A stretch of DNA of 5,845 nt, taken from Spirochaetaceae bacterium. Its GTDB lineage: Bacteria > Spirochaetota > Spirochaetia > Treponematales > Breznakiellaceae. The stretch is taken from assembly GCA_031255315.1 (NCBI GenBank), contig JAIRSS010000210.1:1-5845 (forward strand), given 5' to 3'. Shown here in pieces: positions 5,016 to 5,845 of this stretch. The position numbers and the translations under genes were made by a program. The notes below the pieces were generated by a model that was not told where the DNA came from, did not search any database, and was given only the letters and a program-made list of their open reading frames with translations. Position 1 is the stretch's first letter, and each line of letters opens with the position of its first letter.

Positions 5016-5845
5016 GTTCTCCCGGCGGACGCATCCAGTTCCTCAAAGACGTCGAGCAGGAAGGGATTGAGCCGCAAAAGTCCGGTTCGGTTTAACGCCG
5101 GCTTTCCGCCGTCCAAAAGGCCCCGCTTTTGCCAGCGTTCCAGGACGCCGGGGATGCACGCTTCCAGCGCCGTTCCGAACCGGGTTTTAAAGCGTTCCCG
5201 GTCTGGTCCTTCAACATACCGGAACCCCATCAGGAAGGTTTCTTTGATGAGGGTGCGCCGGTCTAAAACTTCAACCATCTCCGGGCGGGCGTCGGGAACG
5301 AGGTACGCCCCGGCATCCGCCGGTACGGTATAGCGCCGGCCCGTACCGGTACGGTCGTCGATGACGGTCCCCGATGCGCCGGGGCCTATGCCCAGCCAGT
5401 TTTCCATGCGCCAATAGCGGATGTTGTGCCGCGACTGCTTTCCCGGACGGGAAAAGTTGGATACTTCATATTGAGCGTAACCCGCCTCTTCCAGGGCGTT
5501 CCTGCCCCGAATCCAAAGCCGATCCGCCTCGTCACCGGGAGGGCTGCCCGGCAGCGGAGGATCGGCGGTTAGCGCGTAGAGGGACACATGGGCGGGATTG
5601 AAGGCCAGGAGGGTTTCTACATCCCGCATCAGAACCGCTTCAACCTGTCCGGGAAGCCCCGATATGAGGTCCGCGGAAAACGCGCCGGGAAACAGGGCGG
5701 AAACCAGGGAGAGACGCTCTGGAAGGAGGCTCCCCTCCCCCACCCGGTGAACCATGCGGCGGGAAGGCTCGTGAAAGGTCTGGACCCCCAGGCTTACCCG
5801 GTTTACCCCGCCCTCCCGGCAGGCGCGAAGAAACGCCTCGTCCGC
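5003..5845 (-). CDS. hemW: HemW-like radical SAM heme chaperone (coproporphyrinogen III oxidase-like), C-terminal 280 aa
   Basis: The reading frame enters from the right edge, so the N terminus with the CxxxCxxC iron-sulfur motif lies outside the window. Visible residues begin ADEAFLRACREGGVNRVSLG, followed by VQTFHE, typical of the radical SAM barrel. Next come FSADLISGLPGQ (56-67), HVSLYALT, YEVSNF, HNIRYW (140-145) and LGIGPGAS (151-158). HNxxYW is a hallmark of HemW, which binds heme and is thought to deliver it to membrane proteins; it distinguishes HemW from the true oxidase HemN. A HemN_C winged-helix region lies at about 205-270. An ATG at 5755 is internal, since conserved family sequence continues upstream of it. 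The gene converges with hrpA, and their 3' ends overlap by 13 bp. HemW proteins are about 370-400 aa, so roughly 100 residues are missing. A CCGTACCGGTACGG palindrome lies inside the gene at 5341-5354. Confidence 0.93.
   Translation of the reverse strand, partial: ADEAFLRACREGGVNRVSLGVQTFHEPSRRMVHRVGEGSLLPERLSLVSALFPGAFSADLISGLPGQVEAVLMRDVETLLAFNPAHVSLYALTADPPLPGSPPGDEADRLWIRGRNALEEAGYAQYEVSNFSRPGKQSRHNIRYWRMENWLGIGPGASGTVIDDRTGTGRRYTVPADAGAYLVPDARPEMVEVLDRRTLIKETFLMGFRYVEGPDRERFKTRFGTALEACIPGVLERWQKRGLLDGGKPALNRTGLLRLNPFLLDVFEELDASAGRTHVK
5341..5354. repeat. Perfect 14-bp palindrome inside hemW
   Basis: CCGTACCGGTACGG is its own reverse complement. A further CCGGTACGG at 5320-5328 can also pair with CCGTACCGG at 5341-5349, giving a nine-base-pair stem with a 12-base loop. 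It lies in the coding sequence for a variable stretch (DRTGTGRRYTV). A function is not known; an mRNA hairpin or a repeat insertion is possible. Confidence 0.6.

Noticed and set aside
5003..5755. Complete 250-residue hemW-like gene starting at 5755
   Set aside because: Conserved radical SAM sequence continues in frame to the right edge, so the ATG at 5755 is internal.
1..5845. CRISPR array, tRNA or rRNA gene, transposase
   Set aside because: No regularly spaced repeats, cloverleaf-like sequence, rRNA-like segments or transposase motifs were seen on either strand.

Overview
The window is GC-rich bacterial chromosome, and its gene content fits a spirochaete, most likely a Treponema-type organism. 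That assignment is an inference. It rests on a compact HrpA-type DEAH helicase, a NusG-domain-II/Gx-transporter gene pair, leftover poly-G and REP-like repeats between genes, and protein style. No rRNA, tRNA or species marker is present to confirm it.

Layout. (1) Positions 1-442 hold no secure gene. They contain a run of 12 G (99-110), a possible leftward gene start at 65 with a strong Shine-Dalgarno, and a nested hairpin at 324-359. (2) Positions 443-2082 carry three tightly packed leftward genes, in transcription order: a NusG-domain-II membrane-anchored protein (GTG start), a Gx-transporter family membrane protein (probable TTG start), and a third membrane protein that resembles a degenerate ECF transporter T component. 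(3) Positions 2083-2414 form a divergent intergenic region rich in perfect dyads, with a REP-like dispersed repeat. A -10 box sits so close to the next start codon that the mRNA may be leaderless. (4) Positions 2415-5015 encode an 866-residue HrpA-type DEAH RNA helicase, rightward. (5) Positions 5003-5845 hold the 3' part of a leftward hemW-like gene (radical SAM heme chaperone). It converges on hrpA and overlaps it tail to tail by 13 bp.

Functional reading. The leftward trio is the most interesting part. NusG-II and Gx proteins are paired in many anaerobes near flavin, quinone or polyprenyl genes, and as I recall the pair is known as EetA/EetB in flavin-based extracellular electron transfer loci. 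Here the pair is followed by an EcfT-like protein, and Gx proteins have an S-component-like fold. The trio could therefore be a small-molecule uptake or membrane redox module. This is a hypothesis: no ATPase, FMN transferase or quinone gene is visible. hrpA and hemW are housekeeping-type genes with no obvious link to the trio.
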